A DNA stretch of 64,000 nt from HKCCE3408 sp038530555 (GCA_038530555.1 JBCBCN010000002.1:124001-188000), one strand, 5' to 3'. Numbered from the stretch's first letter, positions 48,658 to 58,128 are shown. The notes: a model not told the origin generated them from the sequence alone. Numbers and translations: made by a program.

Positions 48658-49916
48658 GAACGGTAATCAGCGTTGATGCTGATATAGTCTTTGGTCAAAT
48701 CGCAGGTCCAAACGGTGGCGTGACCTGCGCCGAGACCAAGATCCACCTTAATCTTGAGCTCCGAGGCGCGCATATAAGCGGCGCCGTCTTCCTCGCGATA
48801 GCTTTCCGCGACCCAGCCCTTTTCGGCCACAAGATGATCGCCGAACCAAATGGCGAGGCGGTCGCGGTCGGCTCGGGCGCCGGATTTGCCGACGGCCATC
48901 ACGATCCGCCCCCAGTTCGGGTCCTCTCCCGCAATGGCGGTCTTGACCAGGGGTGAATTGGCGATGGATCGCGCGACTTTGTCGGCATCGCCATCGGTCT
49001 CAGCGCCTGAAACCTCCACCTCCACCAGTTTGCTTGCCCCTTCGCCGTCGCGCACGATCTGCAAAGCGAGATCTCGGGTCAGCGCGTTGAGCGCCGCTTG
49101 GAATGACGCGCCGGCCTCAGATTGCAGATCGTCGATCCGGCCATGCCTGGCCCGCCCTGTCGCCGTGAGCATCACCGTGTCAGACGTCGAGGTGTCGCTA
49201 TCGACCGTGATCGCGTTGAAGCTCTGGCGTGTTGCCTTGGTCAGCGCTTCTTGCAGCACGTCAGGCGCGACAGCGGCATCGGTGAAGACATAGCCCAACA
49301 TCGTCGCCATATCGGGCGCGATCATGCCAGATCCTTTGGCGAAGCCGACCATCGTCGCCGTCTCACCGTCGATCTCGAACTTCTGAACCGCGCCTTTTGG
49401 GAAGGTATCCGTGGTTAGAATGGCCTGGGCGGCGGCCTCGGCACCGCTCTCGGAGAGATCATCGGCGAGTTGACTGATCACAGCCGCGATCCGGCCTTGC
49501 GGCAGAGGCTCCCCGATCACACCGGTCGACGCGGTAAAGATGTGCTCTGCCGGAATTGCCAAACTCTGTGCCACGTCTTGGCACAGGCGGTCGACCGCCT
49601 GATCACCGGCCGCTCCAGTGAAGGCGTTGGCATTTCCGGAATTGACGAGAATGGCAAAGCCGCCCTCGGCGTCAGTTGTCAGGGCCGCGAGCTTAGCTTC
49701 ACAATCCAGAACCGGTGCGGCCCGTGTGGCAGAGCGCGTGAACACTCCTGCAATCGAGGCGCCGCTTTCGATATGGACCAGCATAACATCTAGGCGTCCG
49801 GCATACTTCACGCCCGCCGATGCCGTGGAAAATCGCGCCCCGCGGACCGCTGGAAGCGAGGGAAACCGATCCGGGGCAAGCGGAGATACCTTGGGCGCGC
49901 TATAGGTTTTACTCAC
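48654..49916 (-). CDS. argJ: Bifunctional ornithine acetyltransferase / N-acetylglutamate synthase
   Basis: Arginine biosynthesis enzyme recycling the acetyl group between ornithine and glutamate. The 420-residue precursor self-cleaves before a threonine in KGSGMIAPDMATMLGYV to give two subunits; that motif is intact. FTRSATRAAPVLDCE, GNANAFTG and GEDPNWGRI are further family signatures. GTG start at 49916 with GAGGA upstream. First gene of argJ-mutT and divergent by strand arrangement from secA beyond the parvulin gene. Confidence 0.96.
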   Translation of the reverse strand: MSKTYSAPKVSPLAPDRFPSLPAVRGARFSTASAGVKYAGRLDVMLVHIESGASIAGVFTRSATRAAPVLDCEAKLAALTTDAEGGFAILVNSGNANAFTGAAGDQAVDRLCQDVAQSLAIPAEHIFTASTGVIGEPLPQGRIAAVISQLADDLSESGAEAAAQAILTTDTFPKGAVQKFEIDGETATMVGFAKGSGMIAPDMATMLGYVFTDAAVAPDVLQEALTKATRQSFNAITVDSDTSTSDTVMLTATGRARHGRIDDLQSEAGASFQAALNALTRDLALQIVRDGEGASKLVEVEVSGAETDGDADKVARSIANSPLVKTAIAGEDPNWGRIVMAVGKSGARADRDRLAIWFGDHLVAEKGWVAESYREEDGAAYMRASELKIKVDLGLGAGHATVWTCDLTKDYISINADYRS

Positions 49917-50021
49917 GCCGTCCTCACCCTGCCGCCGATGAATTCAAATCCTTGATGAAGGGCTGCGGAGGGCGGGCTAACGTCAGCCCAACCTCTCTGC
50001 CATGCCCGTAAGACCCCACGT

Positions 50022-50903
50022 TTATTGCAGCAAATCGTTTTGCCGGATGACCGCAGGATCGATCTCAAGCTCCGGCCGGGTCACATTCGCGGCCTCGGTC
50101 AGTTCGAGCAAACGCCCCTCGACACGCGCGTTGCGGATCTGCTCTTCGATCTCGGCCCGAACCTCATCGACGCTGGGCGGCTGCTGTGAGCGGGTTTCGT
50201 TGAGAATGATCACGTGCCAGCCGAATTGTGTCTGTACGGGCGCGGACACTTCGCCGACCTCAAGCTCAAGCACTGCGCCTTCGAATTCCGGCACCATCAT
50301 GCCCTGGCCGAACCAGCCGAGATCGCCCCCATTCGGGCCCGACGGCCCAATGGAGCGCTCGGCTGCAAGCTCCGCAAAGTCAGCGCCGCCATTCAGCTCT
50401 TCGACAAGCGCGGTCGCCTCTTCCTCGGTTTCCAAAAGGATATGGGCGGCATTGTATTCCTCAGACGCCTCGAAATCGGCAAAGACCATATCGTATTCGG
50501 CCTGCACGTCTTCGTCGGTGATGGGCTCATCGGCCACGCGCGCCATCAGGGTGCCGGCCAGGACCGCGCGGCGTTCATTCTCCAAAACCAGCTCGGACTG
50601 ACGATCAATGTCACCCTCTGCAGAAGCCGCTAGGACCTGCTGTTGGATCATCTGATCGAGAATGCCGTTGAACAACGTGTCGTCGGGCAGGCCTTGGTAT
50701 TGCGCGGGCAAAAGCGAGACCGCCGCGATCACATGACCCAGAGTAATGTCGACACCGTCCACGCTTGCCAGGACTGTGCTGGCGTCGACATCGCTCATCA
50801 TCTCATCGGCCATCGCCTCCGAGCTGTCTTCACTGGCTTGTTGCGCGGCAAGCGGGGCGCAAAACGCTGCCATGACCGCCGTAGCGGCAAGCAATCGATG
50901 CAT
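50022..50903 (-). CDS. Parvulin-type peptidyl-prolyl isomerase, exported
   Basis: Periplasmic folding catalyst of 293 residues. A signal peptide (about 1-20, ending PLAAQ-QA) leads into a SurA/PrsA-like N-terminal helical region, then the parvulin domain (about 150-240): AAHILLETEEEATALVEELNGGADFAELAAERS, GGDLGWFGQGMMVPEFEGAV, QTQFGWHVIILNE. The C-terminal helix carries acidic residues. It lies divergent from secA, so exported clients and the translocase ATPase share this locus; the pairing occurs in related genomes. Confidence 0.92.
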   Translation of the reverse strand: MHRLLAATAVMAAFCAPLAAQQASEDSSEAMADEMMSDVDASTVLASVDGVDITLGHVIAAVSLLPAQYQGLPDDTLFNGILDQMIQQQVLAASAEGDIDRQSELVLENERRAVLAGTLMARVADEPITDEDVQAEYDMVFADFEASEEYNAAHILLETEEEATALVEELNGGADFAELAAERSIGPSGPNGGDLGWFGQGMMVPEFEGAVLELEVGEVSAPVQTQFGWHVIILNETRSQQPPSVDEVRAEIEEQIRNARVEGRLLELTEAANVTRPELEIDPAVIRQNDLLQ

Positions 50904-50950
50904 GGGGGAAATCCTTGTTTGCTTGGGCTAACCTTGGGCGGTCGGCCGCG

Positions 50951-50979
50951 TTGACACCTTACTGAGCCGCCCTTATGTC
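50951..50979 (+). promoter_or_regulatory. Candidate sigma-70 promoter for secA
   Basis: A perfect -35 TTGACA (50951-50956), a 17-base spacer and TATGTC (50974-50979). A 7-base inverted repeat (CTGAGCC 50962-50968, GGCTCAG 50986-50992) straddles the -10 and could be an operator or an RNA stem. It predicts a secA 5' leader of about 130 bases. Confidence 0.5.
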
Positions 50980-51117
50980 CTGCAGGGCTCAGCACTGGGA
51001 CTAGGGCATCGTTCGTGCCGTTCTAAACCGCCGAGATGGCCCAAACAACCCGGATGCCGAACACGATATCTTTAGGCTTGGTACGCGCCAGCCTCGCGGA
51101 GAAGTAAAGGAAGCTGA

Positions 51118-53850
51118 ATGCTCGGGATCGGATCGCTCGCCAAGAAGGTTTTTGGCACGCCGAACGGTCGGAAGGTCAAGTCGGTGCGCCCGCTGGTCGA
51201 TCAGATCAATGGGCTCGAAAGCCAGTTTTCCGAGCTCAGCGATACCGAGATCGTGGCCAAGACCGCGGAGCTGCGCAATCGCGCGCTGAACGGCGAAAGC
51301 CTCGACGATCTTTTACCAGAAGCCTTTGCCAATTGCCGGGAAGCGGCCAAGCGTGCCTTGGGCCTGCGCGCCTTCGATGTGCAGCTGATGGGCGGGATTT
51401 TCCTGCATCAGGGCAACATCGCCGAGATGAAGACCGGTGAGGGCAAAACCCTTGTGGCGACATTCCCCGCGTATTTGAACGCGCTGAGCGGCAAGGGCGT
51501 GCATATCGTGACGGTGAACGATTATCTGGCGCGCCGCGACAGCGAATGGATGGGCAAGGTCTACGCCGCCCTTGGCCTGTCCACCGGCGTCGTCTATCCG
51601 CAGCAGCCTGACGAGGAAAAGCGCAGCGCGTATCAGGCTGACATCACCTATGCGACCAACAACGAGCTGGGCTTTGATTATCTACGCGACAACATGCGCG
51701 GCTCTCTCAAAGACATGATGCAGCGCGGGCATAATTTCGCGGTGGTCGATGAGGTCGACTCGATCCTGATCGATGAGGCGCGGACGCCTCTGATCATCTC
51801 GGGCCCGACCGAGGACCGGTCAGAGCTTTACGTCACCGTCGACAAGCTGATCCCGGAGATCACCGAAGAGCATTATACGCTCGACGAGAAAACACGCGGT
51901 GTGACCTTCACAGATGAAGGCAACGATTTTCTCGAGGTGCGCTTGCTCGAGGTGGGCCTGCTGCCCGAGGGTCAGAACCTCTATGACCCGGAATCGACCA
52001 CGCTGGTCCATCACCTGACGAACGGGCTTAGGGCGCATAAGGTCTATCACAAGGACAAAGACTATATCGTGCGCTCCGGCGAGGTGGTCCTCGTTGATGA
52101 ATTCACCGGCCGCATGATGGCAGGACGGCGTCTGTCGAACGGACTGCACCAGGCGATTGAGGCCAAAGAGGGCTGCAAGATCCAGCCTGAGAACGTCACC
52201 TTGGCATCGGTCACCTTCCAAAATTACTTCCGCCTTTATAATACGCTGTCCGGTATGACCGGGACCGCAGCGACGGAGGCGGAGGAATTCGCGTCGATCT
52301 ATGATTTGGGCGTGGTCGAGATCCCGACAAATCTCGAGATTGCGCGCATTGACGATGATGATCAGGTGTTCCGCACTGGACGCGAAAAGTACGACGCAAT
52401 CGTCGAAGAGATCAAAGAGGCGCATGAAAAAGGGCAGCCGGTTCTTGTCGGCACGACCTCGATCGAAAAGTCGGAGATGCTCGGCAAGCTTTTGGAGAAG
52501 GCCAAGCTACCGCATTCGATCCTGAACGCGCGCCAGCATGAGCAAGAGGCCCAGATCGTGGCCGATGCCGGGAAGCTCGGCGCTGTGACGATCGCCACCA
52601 ACATGGCCGGTCGGGGCACCGACATCAAATTGGGCGGCAATGTCGAGTTCAAGATCATGGAGGCGATCGCCGCTGATCCCGAAGGCGACACTGAAGAGAT
52701 CCGGGCGCGGATCGAAGCAGAGCATCAGGCCGACGAACGCGCGGTCAAAGACGCGGGCGGGCTCTTTGTCCTCGCGACCGAGCGCCATGAGAGCCGACGC
52801 ATCGACAATCAGTTGCGCGGTCGCTCGGGCCGTCAGGGCGATCCAGGCCGGTCGAGCTTTTTTCTGAGCCTCGAAGACGATCTGATGCGGATATTCGGCT
52901 CCGAAAAGCTGGACGCGATGCTGCAGCGGCTCGGCATGAAAGAGGGTGAGGCGATCATCCACCCTTGGGTGAACAAGTCTCTCGAGCGCGCCCAAGCTAA
53001 GGTCGAGGGCCGCAACTTCGACATCCGCAAGCAGTTGCTCAAGTTCGACGATGTCATGAACGATCAACGGCGCGCGATCTTTGATCAGCGCCTCGAGATC
53101 ATGGGCGCCGAGGACATTGCCGAGGTGACGCGCGACATGCGCCACCAGGTTATCGAAGACCTCGTTGACACTTACATGCCGCCGAAATCCTACGCCGATC
53201 AGTGGGATATCGAGGGGCTGAAGGCCGCAGTCCAAGAAACCTTGGCGCTCGAGGTTCCGGTCGAGGACTGGGCAGACGAAGAGGGCGTGGAAAACGAGGA
53301 AATCCTCGAGCGACTTGAGCAGAGCGCCGACGAGTTTATGGCCAGCAAGGCGGTGCAATTCGGCACCGAACAGATGCGGCAGATCGAAAAGCAGGTGTTG
53401 CTGCAGACGATCGACGCCAAGTGGCGCGAGCACCTTTTGACGCTTGAGCATCTGCGCTCGGTCGTAGGGTTTCGCGGGTATGCCCAGCGCGACCCGCTTA
53501 ATGAGTACAAGACCGAGGCATTCCAACTGTTCGAAGGCTTGCTCGATGGTCTGCGCAGTGACGTGACCCAGCGCCTGTCGCGCCTCCAGCCGTTGTCGCA
53601 GGAGCAACAGCAAGAGCTGATCAAGCAGCTTCAGCAACAACAGCAGGCCGCCGCCGCGGCGGGCGCGAATGCTGGGGCGACCAGCGCGCCCGCAACCGGG
53701 CGAGCGACAGCGAGATCGGCCGCAAGAGGCGTCGCCGCAGAGGGCTTTGACGAGAATGACCGCGCGACCTGGAGCAATCCAGGGCGGAATGATGCCTGTC
53801 CCTGCGGCTCGGGTAAGAAATTCAAACACTGCCACGGGCGGATGGACTAA
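51118..53850 (+). CDS. secA: Preprotein translocase ATPase SecA
   Basis: Motor driving Sec export at the inner membrane, 910 residues. Nucleotide-binding domain 1 has MKTGEGKTLVA (Walker A) and VDEVDSILIDEARTPLIISG (Walker B region). Domain 2 has TNMAGRGTDI and QLRGRSGRQGDPG. A glutamine/alanine-rich linker precedes the C-terminal zinc-binding SEC-C motif CPCGSGKKFKHCHG, which also contacts SecB. ATG at 51118 has AAGGA upstream. Confidence 0.97.
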   Translation: MLGIGSLAKKVFGTPNGRKVKSVRPLVDQINGLESQFSELSDTEIVAKTAELRNRALNGESLDDLLPEAFANCREAAKRALGLRAFDVQLMGGIFLHQGNIAEMKTGEGKTLVATFPAYLNALSGKGVHIVTVNDYLARRDSEWMGKVYAALGLSTGVVYPQQPDEEKRSAYQADITYATNNELGFDYLRDNMRGSLKDMMQRGHNFAVVDEVDSILIDEARTPLIISGPTEDRSELYVTVDKLIPEITEEHYTLDEKTRGVTFTDEGNDFLEVRLLEVGLLPEGQNLYDPESTTLVHHLTNGLRAHKVYHKDKDYIVRSGEVVLVDEFTGRMMAGRRLSNGLHQAIEAKEGCKIQPENVTLASVTFQNYFRLYNTLSGMTGTAATEAEEFASIYDLGVVEIPTNLEIARIDDDDQVFRTGREKYDAIVEEIKEAHEKGQPVLVGTTSIEKSEMLGKLLEKAKLPHSILNARQHEQEAQIVADAGKLGAVTIATNMAGRGTDIKLGGNVEFKIMEAIAADPEGDTEEIRARIEAEHQADERAVKDAGGLFVLATERHESRRIDNQLRGRSGRQGDPGRSSFFLSLEDDLMRIFGSEKLDAMLQRLGMKEGEAIIHPWVNKSLERAQAKVEGRNFDIRKQLLKFDDVMNDQRRAIFDQRLEIMGAEDIAEVTRDMRHQVIEDLVDTYMPPKSYADQWDIEGLKAAVQETLALEVPVEDWADEEGVENEEILERLEQSADEFMASKAVQFGTEQMRQIEKQVLLQTIDAKWREHLLTLEHLRSVVGFRGYAQRDPLNEYKTEAFQLFEGLLDGLRSDVTQRLSRLQPLSQEQQQELIKQLQQQQQAAAAAGANAGATSAPATGRATARSAARGVAAEGFDENDRATWSNPGRNDACPCGSGKKFKHCHGRMD

Positions 53851-53888
53851 GCTCGGCACGGCTGCTCACAGCACCGACGAGGATACGT

Positions 53889-54821
53889 TTGAAGCGATTT
53901 CTAACGCATTGGCGCCTTTTGGGCGTTTTGCTGCTGTTTGGTTTGGTTGCCGTGATTTGGATCGGGACCGTGCGGGAGGCTCCACGCATCGCGGTTGATC
54001 TAACGCCGCAGCCACCGTCGCAGCCGAACTTGAACGCGCAGCTCCTTTCACCGGACCAAAGCATCGGCCAGCGTTTCGCAGAAAGCACTCCTGTTTCCGC
54101 GAGCGGGCGCACGCAGGCCGAAGCGAGTGACCGGTTAGGACTTCCCTGTGGTTTGTCGCTTGCCGGTGAGGCGGGCGGCCTTGCTATGATCACATTGCAC
54201 ATCGCTGATCCCTGCCGACCCGATACGCAAATGATGATCGAGCATGGCGGATTGCGGTTCACGGTCGAGACGGATTTCACCGGGAGCGCGGAGGTCAGCG
54301 TGCCGGCGCTGCAAAGCCCTGCAAATATTGTCCTGGCACAAAGCTCAGGCGCCACTCAGACCGTTTGGATAAGTGTTCCGGAACTCGCGGCGTATCACCG
54401 TGTCGCGCTTTATTGGACGGCGGATGCGCCGATGGAATTGCGGGCTGAGAGCCACTCAAGCGAGGCGCGAGGGATCGAACGAACACAGGCTCAACCAGGT
54501 CAGGCCGATGACGTTCTGCGCGGGGACGGCGGTCACCTTATGACATTTGGCAGCGCCGATACCGCATCGCCAATTCTGGCGCATGTCTACACCGCGCCAC
54601 GCGATGTTATCGGCCCTCCTCGCAATGTCCGCTTCAGTTTGGAAATCCCAATTGATGCGCAATCCTGCGGCCATGTAGCCAGAGGGGGGATCGCGCAGAC
54701 CGGCCTCACTGGCGGCCTCTCGCAGATGGAATTAGAGGTACCACTGCCCGCATGCGACGGGCAAAATAGCGTGTTGCGCTTGCCAAACTTGCTTCGTGAC
54801 CTGACACTTGGCAGTGGGTGA
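53889..54821 (+). CDS. Single-pass membrane protein of unknown function
   Basis: A 310-residue protein with one N-terminal transmembrane segment (LLGVLLLFGLVAVIWIGTV, about 11-29) and a large probably periplasmic region. The region is mainly beta-rich, with cysteines in LPCGLSLAGE, IADPCRPD, QSCGHV and PACDGQ (likely two disulfides). I do not recognise a domain. TTG start with GAGGA upstream. It directly follows secA (38 bases) and its stop overlaps an in-frame GTG of the next gene (GTGA at 54818). The co-linearity with the solute-binding/OmpA fusion suggests a joint envelope role. Confidence 0.75.
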   Translation: MKRFLTHWRLLGVLLLFGLVAVIWIGTVREAPRIAVDLTPQPPSQPNLNAQLLSPDQSIGQRFAESTPVSASGRTQAEASDRLGLPCGLSLAGEAGGLAMITLHIADPCRPDTQMMIEHGGLRFTVETDFTGSAEVSVPALQSPANIVLAQSSGATQTVWISVPELAAYHRVALYWTADAPMELRAESHSSEARGIERTQAQPGQADDVLRGDGGHLMTFGSADTASPILAHVYTAPRDVIGPPRNVRFSLEIPIDAQSCGHVARGGIAQTGLTGGLSQMELEVPLPACDGQNSVLRLPNLLRDLTLGSG

Positions 54822-54850
54822 GGCACTCTGATCGAAGAAGACGCGCTGCT

Positions 54851-56431
54851 ATGTCGACCTCCTTGCGGTTTATCCTGGTCGCGACGCGTATTTGCGCGGC
54901 CCTGGCGCTTCTGGGCCATAGTGCCCCGCTCGCGGCCCAGGACATCACCTTGCAAAGTCGAGACCTCGGGATTGAGGTCTCCGGCAGCCTTCTGAGTTTC
55001 GATGGTGAGTATTACCGGCTCGATTCCCGCTTTGGACCGCTGACCATTCGCGCCGATGGCGTAAGCTGCGCGGGTACGAATTGTCCCAATCTTGAAACGC
55101 TGGTCATAGAAGCCCGGCTCACCGGCACTTCACAACTGACCCGAACCCTTTTGCCGGAACTTTTGGACTCGTTCGCGCGCGATCGGGGGATGCGCCTTAC
55201 GCGCCGGATCCTGGATCCGCGCCAGAGTGAATACGTGCTGAGCCGAACCGCCGATGACAGCGAGGCCGCGCGTTTCCTTGTCACCTCGGGGACGACCGAA
55301 GACGGGTTTCTCGCTCTTTTGAATGGCGATGCCGACATTGCTTTGGCGGCACGGGAACCGTTGGCCGTTGAGGATCTGGCCGCGCAAGCCAGCGAACCGG
55401 GTGGCCAGCCACCGCTCTATCGTCGTGGCCGGATCGTGGCCCTCGATGCCATGGTCGCCGTGACCGCGCCCGACGTGGCGCTGCGGGCGATTTCGCCCGA
55501 GGATCTGGCTTCTGTTTTCACTGGTCGCATCCAAAGCTGGGCCGAGTTGGGCCAGCAGGATCAGCCGATCCGCCTTCATCTCCCCGAGGTGGAAAGCGGC
55601 CTGTCTCAGATGTTTGTCCGAGACGTGATCGCGCCATCTGGCCGCGCGCTGGCGCCCGAGGTCATTCGCCACGACGATCTAGGCGACCTCGCGGCTGCGG
55701 TCGCGGCCGATCCAACGGCGATCGGTATCACCGCGCTCGCGGCCTCGGGGATCACGCGCCCCCTCGCGCTATCTGGGTCTTGCGGATACGCCCTCTTGCC
55801 CGATGACACCGGCCTGAAGACCGAGGATTACCCGTTCACCGCGCCACTGTACCTCTACACGCCCCCGCGCCGCTTGCCGCGGCTGGTTCGGGAATTTGTC
55901 GCCTATTTTGAAAGTGCGGCGTCCGAGCGACTGGTCCGGCAGGCGGGCTTTGTCAGCCAGACCATCACTGCGTCGCCCCTAGAGGACCAAGGCCGCCGCT
56001 TGGCACAGGCGATTTTGGCGGCCGGTCCCGAGACGAATCTGCTGGGCCTTCAAGATTTGGCGCAGGCGATGGCGCAATCGGCGCGCCTGTCGAGCACAAT
56101 CCGCTTCGCTGATGGATCGAGCGAGTTCGACACGCAATCGCGCGCCTCAATCAGCCGCCTGGCCCGTGCATTGGAACGCGGGGAGTTTGACGGGCGTCGC
56201 CTGGTCTTTGTGGGGTTTTCAGACGGCGCGGGAGCGGCTTCGGCCAATCTCAGGCTCAGCGTCAACCGAGCTGAGGCGGTTGCGCAGGCCGTCCGAGATG
56301 CCGCATTTTCCGCCGATTTGAGCCAGGTCGAATTTTCCACGCAAGGCTTTGGCGAAGCGCTGCCGATGGCATGCGATGACACGGCTTGGGGCCGGGCGGT
56401 CAATCGGCGTGTCGAGGTTTGGCTCCAGTAG
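54851..56431 (+). CDS. Fusion of phosphate-type solute-binding domain with OmpA C-terminal domain
   Basis: A 526-residue exported protein. After a signal peptide (about 1-30, ending LAAQ), the central part (about 90-350) resembles PstS-type periplasmic binding proteins: LNGDADIALAAREPLAVEDL, ISPEDLASVFTGRIQSWAELG, LPRLVREFVAYFESAASERLVRQAGFV. The last about 125 residues form an OmpA-like peptidoglycan-binding domain: IRFADGSSEFD, FVGFSDGAGAASANLRLSVNRAEAV, and NRRVEVWLQ. It may tether a ligand sensor to the cell wall. No ABC permease is adjacent. ATG at 54851 is used; a GTG at 54818 coupled to the upstream stop is possible. Confidence 0.85.
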   Translation: MSTSLRFILVATRICAALALLGHSAPLAAQDITLQSRDLGIEVSGSLLSFDGEYYRLDSRFGPLTIRADGVSCAGTNCPNLETLVIEARLTGTSQLTRTLLPELLDSFARDRGMRLTRRILDPRQSEYVLSRTADDSEAARFLVTSGTTEDGFLALLNGDADIALAAREPLAVEDLAAQASEPGGQPPLYRRGRIVALDAMVAVTAPDVALRAISPEDLASVFTGRIQSWAELGQQDQPIRLHLPEVESGLSQMFVRDVIAPSGRALAPEVIRHDDLGDLAAAVAADPTAIGITALAASGITRPLALSGSCGYALLPDDTGLKTEDYPFTAPLYLYTPPRRLPRLVREFVAYFESAASERLVRQAGFVSQTITASPLEDQGRRLAQAILAAGPETNLLGLQDLAQAMAQSARLSSTIRFADGSSEFDTQSRASISRLARALERGEFDGRRLVFVGFSDGAGAASANLRLSVNRAEAVAQAVRDAAFSADLSQVEFSTQGFGEALPMACDDTAWGRAVNRRVEVWLQ

Positions 56432-56437
56432 CAGTCG

Positions 56438-57226
56438 TCACAACAGCCCTTCGGCACGAAAGCTCAATTCCTGCGCTTTGCCGATGACCAGGTGGTCATG
56501 GAGCACAATGCCCAAGATCTCGGCCGCCGCCCGGATCGCCTCGGTCATTTCAATATCGGCGCCGCTGGGTGTGGGATCGCCGGACGGATGATTGTGCACC
56601 AAGATTAGAGCGCTGGCATTCAGTTCAAGCGCGCGTTTTACGACCTCCCTTGGATAGACCGGCACATGATCGACCGTACCCGCCGCTTGGACTTCGTCGG
56701 CGATCAGCACGTTCTTGCGGTCCAGAAAGAGGATGCGGAACTGTTCGACATCGCGGTGGGCCATCGCCGCTTGGCAATAGGCGAGTAGGGCGTCCCATGA
56801 GCTTAGAACTGGCTTCTTGAGGATCTTCGCCCGGGCCATCCGGTGCCCGACCGCCTCAGAGAGTTTCAACTCAAAGACCACCCGGTCGCCGACACCCTGA
56901 ACTTCGCGCAAACGCGCCTCCGGGGCGGCAAGCACATGATTGAGATCGCCAAAAGTCGTGATGAGCAGCCGGGCAAGAGGTTTGGTATCCCCGCGCGGCA
57001 AAGCGCGATAGAGGATCATCTCAAGCAGCTCATAGTCCGGGACGGCATCTGCGCCGCCATCACGAAACCGATCCCTGAGGCGGTTTCGGTGCGCTTTACG
57101 GTGATCGAATTGCGCTGGTTTCGCGGGCGGTGCGCCGCCAGTGGTCACCGGGCTTGAAGCTCGGGTCGCAAGTTCAAAACCGGGAAGCGGGGCTTCTTGC
57201 AGGGCGCGGTCGGGCTCTCTCGTCAT
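56438..57226 (-). CDS. radC: RadC-family JAMM protein
   Basis: A 262-residue protein with helix-hairpin-helix-like N-terminal segments (YELLEMILYRALPRGDTKPLAR, VQGVGDRVVFELKL) and a C-terminal MPN/JAMM metal site VHNHPSGDPTPSGADIE (H-x-H-x7-S-x2-D). Its biochemical function is unclear; it is commonly annotated as DNA repair and is induced with competence in several bacteria. A CtrA-type motif lies 24 bases upstream, almost identical to the one at comF. It follows map on the same strand after 50 bases and converges with the OmpA-fusion gene. Confidence 0.92.
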   Translation of the reverse strand: MTREPDRALQEAPLPGFELATRASSPVTTGGAPPAKPAQFDHRKAHRNRLRDRFRDGGADAVPDYELLEMILYRALPRGDTKPLARLLITTFGDLNHVLAAPEARLREVQGVGDRVVFELKLSEAVGHRMARAKILKKPVLSSWDALLAYCQAAMAHRDVEQFRILFLDRKNVLIADEVQAAGTVDHVPVYPREVVKRALELNASALILVHNHPSGDPTPSGADIEMTEAIRAAAEILGIVLHDHLVIGKAQELSFRAEGLL

Positions 57227-57250
57227 GCCTGTAAGGTGACGCGAAAGTGG

Positions 57251-57265
57251 TTAACGAGGCCTTAC
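57251..57265 (-). promoter_or_regulatory. Candidate CtrA-binding site upstream of radC
   Basis: TTAA (57251-57254), seven bases, TTAC (57262-57265), in the 50-base gap between map and radC. The 19 bases 57250-57268 differ at only two positions from the comF element. It would give radC a promoter separate from map. Confidence 0.6.
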
Positions 57266-57276
57266 CAGAGAGCGGG

Positions 57277-58086
57277 CTACGACCAAGTTGGGTGAAAGCG
57301 GCCGGCGGGCGAGAGGGTGAAGATCTCAGCGCCCTCAGCCGTGACGCCGATGGAATGTTCAAACTGCGCCGACAGTGATTTATCCCGCGTCACCGCCGTC
57401 CAGTCATCGCCAAGCACTTTGGTTTCTGGCCGACCCAGGTTCACCATAGGCTCGATCGTGAAGAACATGCCTTCTTCGAGCTGCGGACCGGTCCCCGGGC
57501 GCCCGTAGTGCAGCACATTCGGCGGCGCGTGAAACACCTGTCCCAGCCCATGACCGCAGAAATCACGCACGACGCTCATGCGTTCGCTTTCGACGTAGGT
57601 TTGGATGGCGTGCCCGATATCTCCAAAGGTCGCACCGGGTCGAACGGCGTCTATGCCGGTCATCAACGCGTCGTGGGTCACTTGGATCAGGCGCTCGGCC
57701 TTACGACCAACTTTGCCCGCCACGAACATCCGGCTGGTGTCGCCAAACCAGCCATCGACGATGACCGTGACATCAATGTTCAGGATATCGCCATCCTTGA
57801 GCGTCTTCGTGCCCGGAATGCCGTGGCAAACGACGTGGTTCACGCTGATACAGCTTGCATGCCGATAACCGCGATAGCCGATGGTCGCCGACGTGGCGCC
57901 CGCGGCATCGACCATATCGGTGATCGCCTTGTCTAAAGCCGCCGTTGTCGTCCCGACTTGCACGAAGGGCGCGATATCGTCGAGGATCTTTGCAGCCAAA
58001 GCACCCGCGCGGTGCATACCGGCGAAGTCCTCGGGCTGGTGCACCCGTATACCGTCTTTCGTCAATCTGCCTTTGTATTCGTCCAC
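57277..58086 (-). CDS. map: Methionine aminopeptidase, type I
   Basis: Removes the initiator methionine from nascent proteins; 269 residues with the pita-bread fold. Metal ligands are visible in order: ILNIDVTVIVDGWFGDTSRMF (two Asp), HGLGQVFHAPPNV (His), MFFTIEPMVN (Glu) and AQFEHSIGVT (Glu). GTG start at 58086 with GGAGG six bases upstream. It follows sfsA (42-base gap) on the same strand. Confidence 0.96.
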   Translation of the reverse strand: MDEYKGRLTKDGIRVHQPEDFAGMHRAGALAAKILDDIAPFVQVGTTTAALDKAITDMVDAAGATSATIGYRGYRHASCISVNHVVCHGIPGTKTLKDGDILNIDVTVIVDGWFGDTSRMFVAGKVGRKAERLIQVTHDALMTGIDAVRPGATFGDIGHAIQTYVESERMSVVRDFCGHGLGQVFHAPPNVLHYGRPGTGPQLEEGMFFTIEPMVNLGRPETKVLGDDWTAVTRDKSLSAQFEHSIGVTAEGAEIFTLSPAGRFHPTWS

Positions 58087-58128
58087 CAGGGACCTCCAAC
58101 GGGGATGCGAGACAATTAGGGCATTTTC

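Noticed and set aside
52507..53859. 450-codon frame antisense to secA
   Set aside because: Shadow of a high-GC gene; low-complexity leucine/arginine-rich product without domains.
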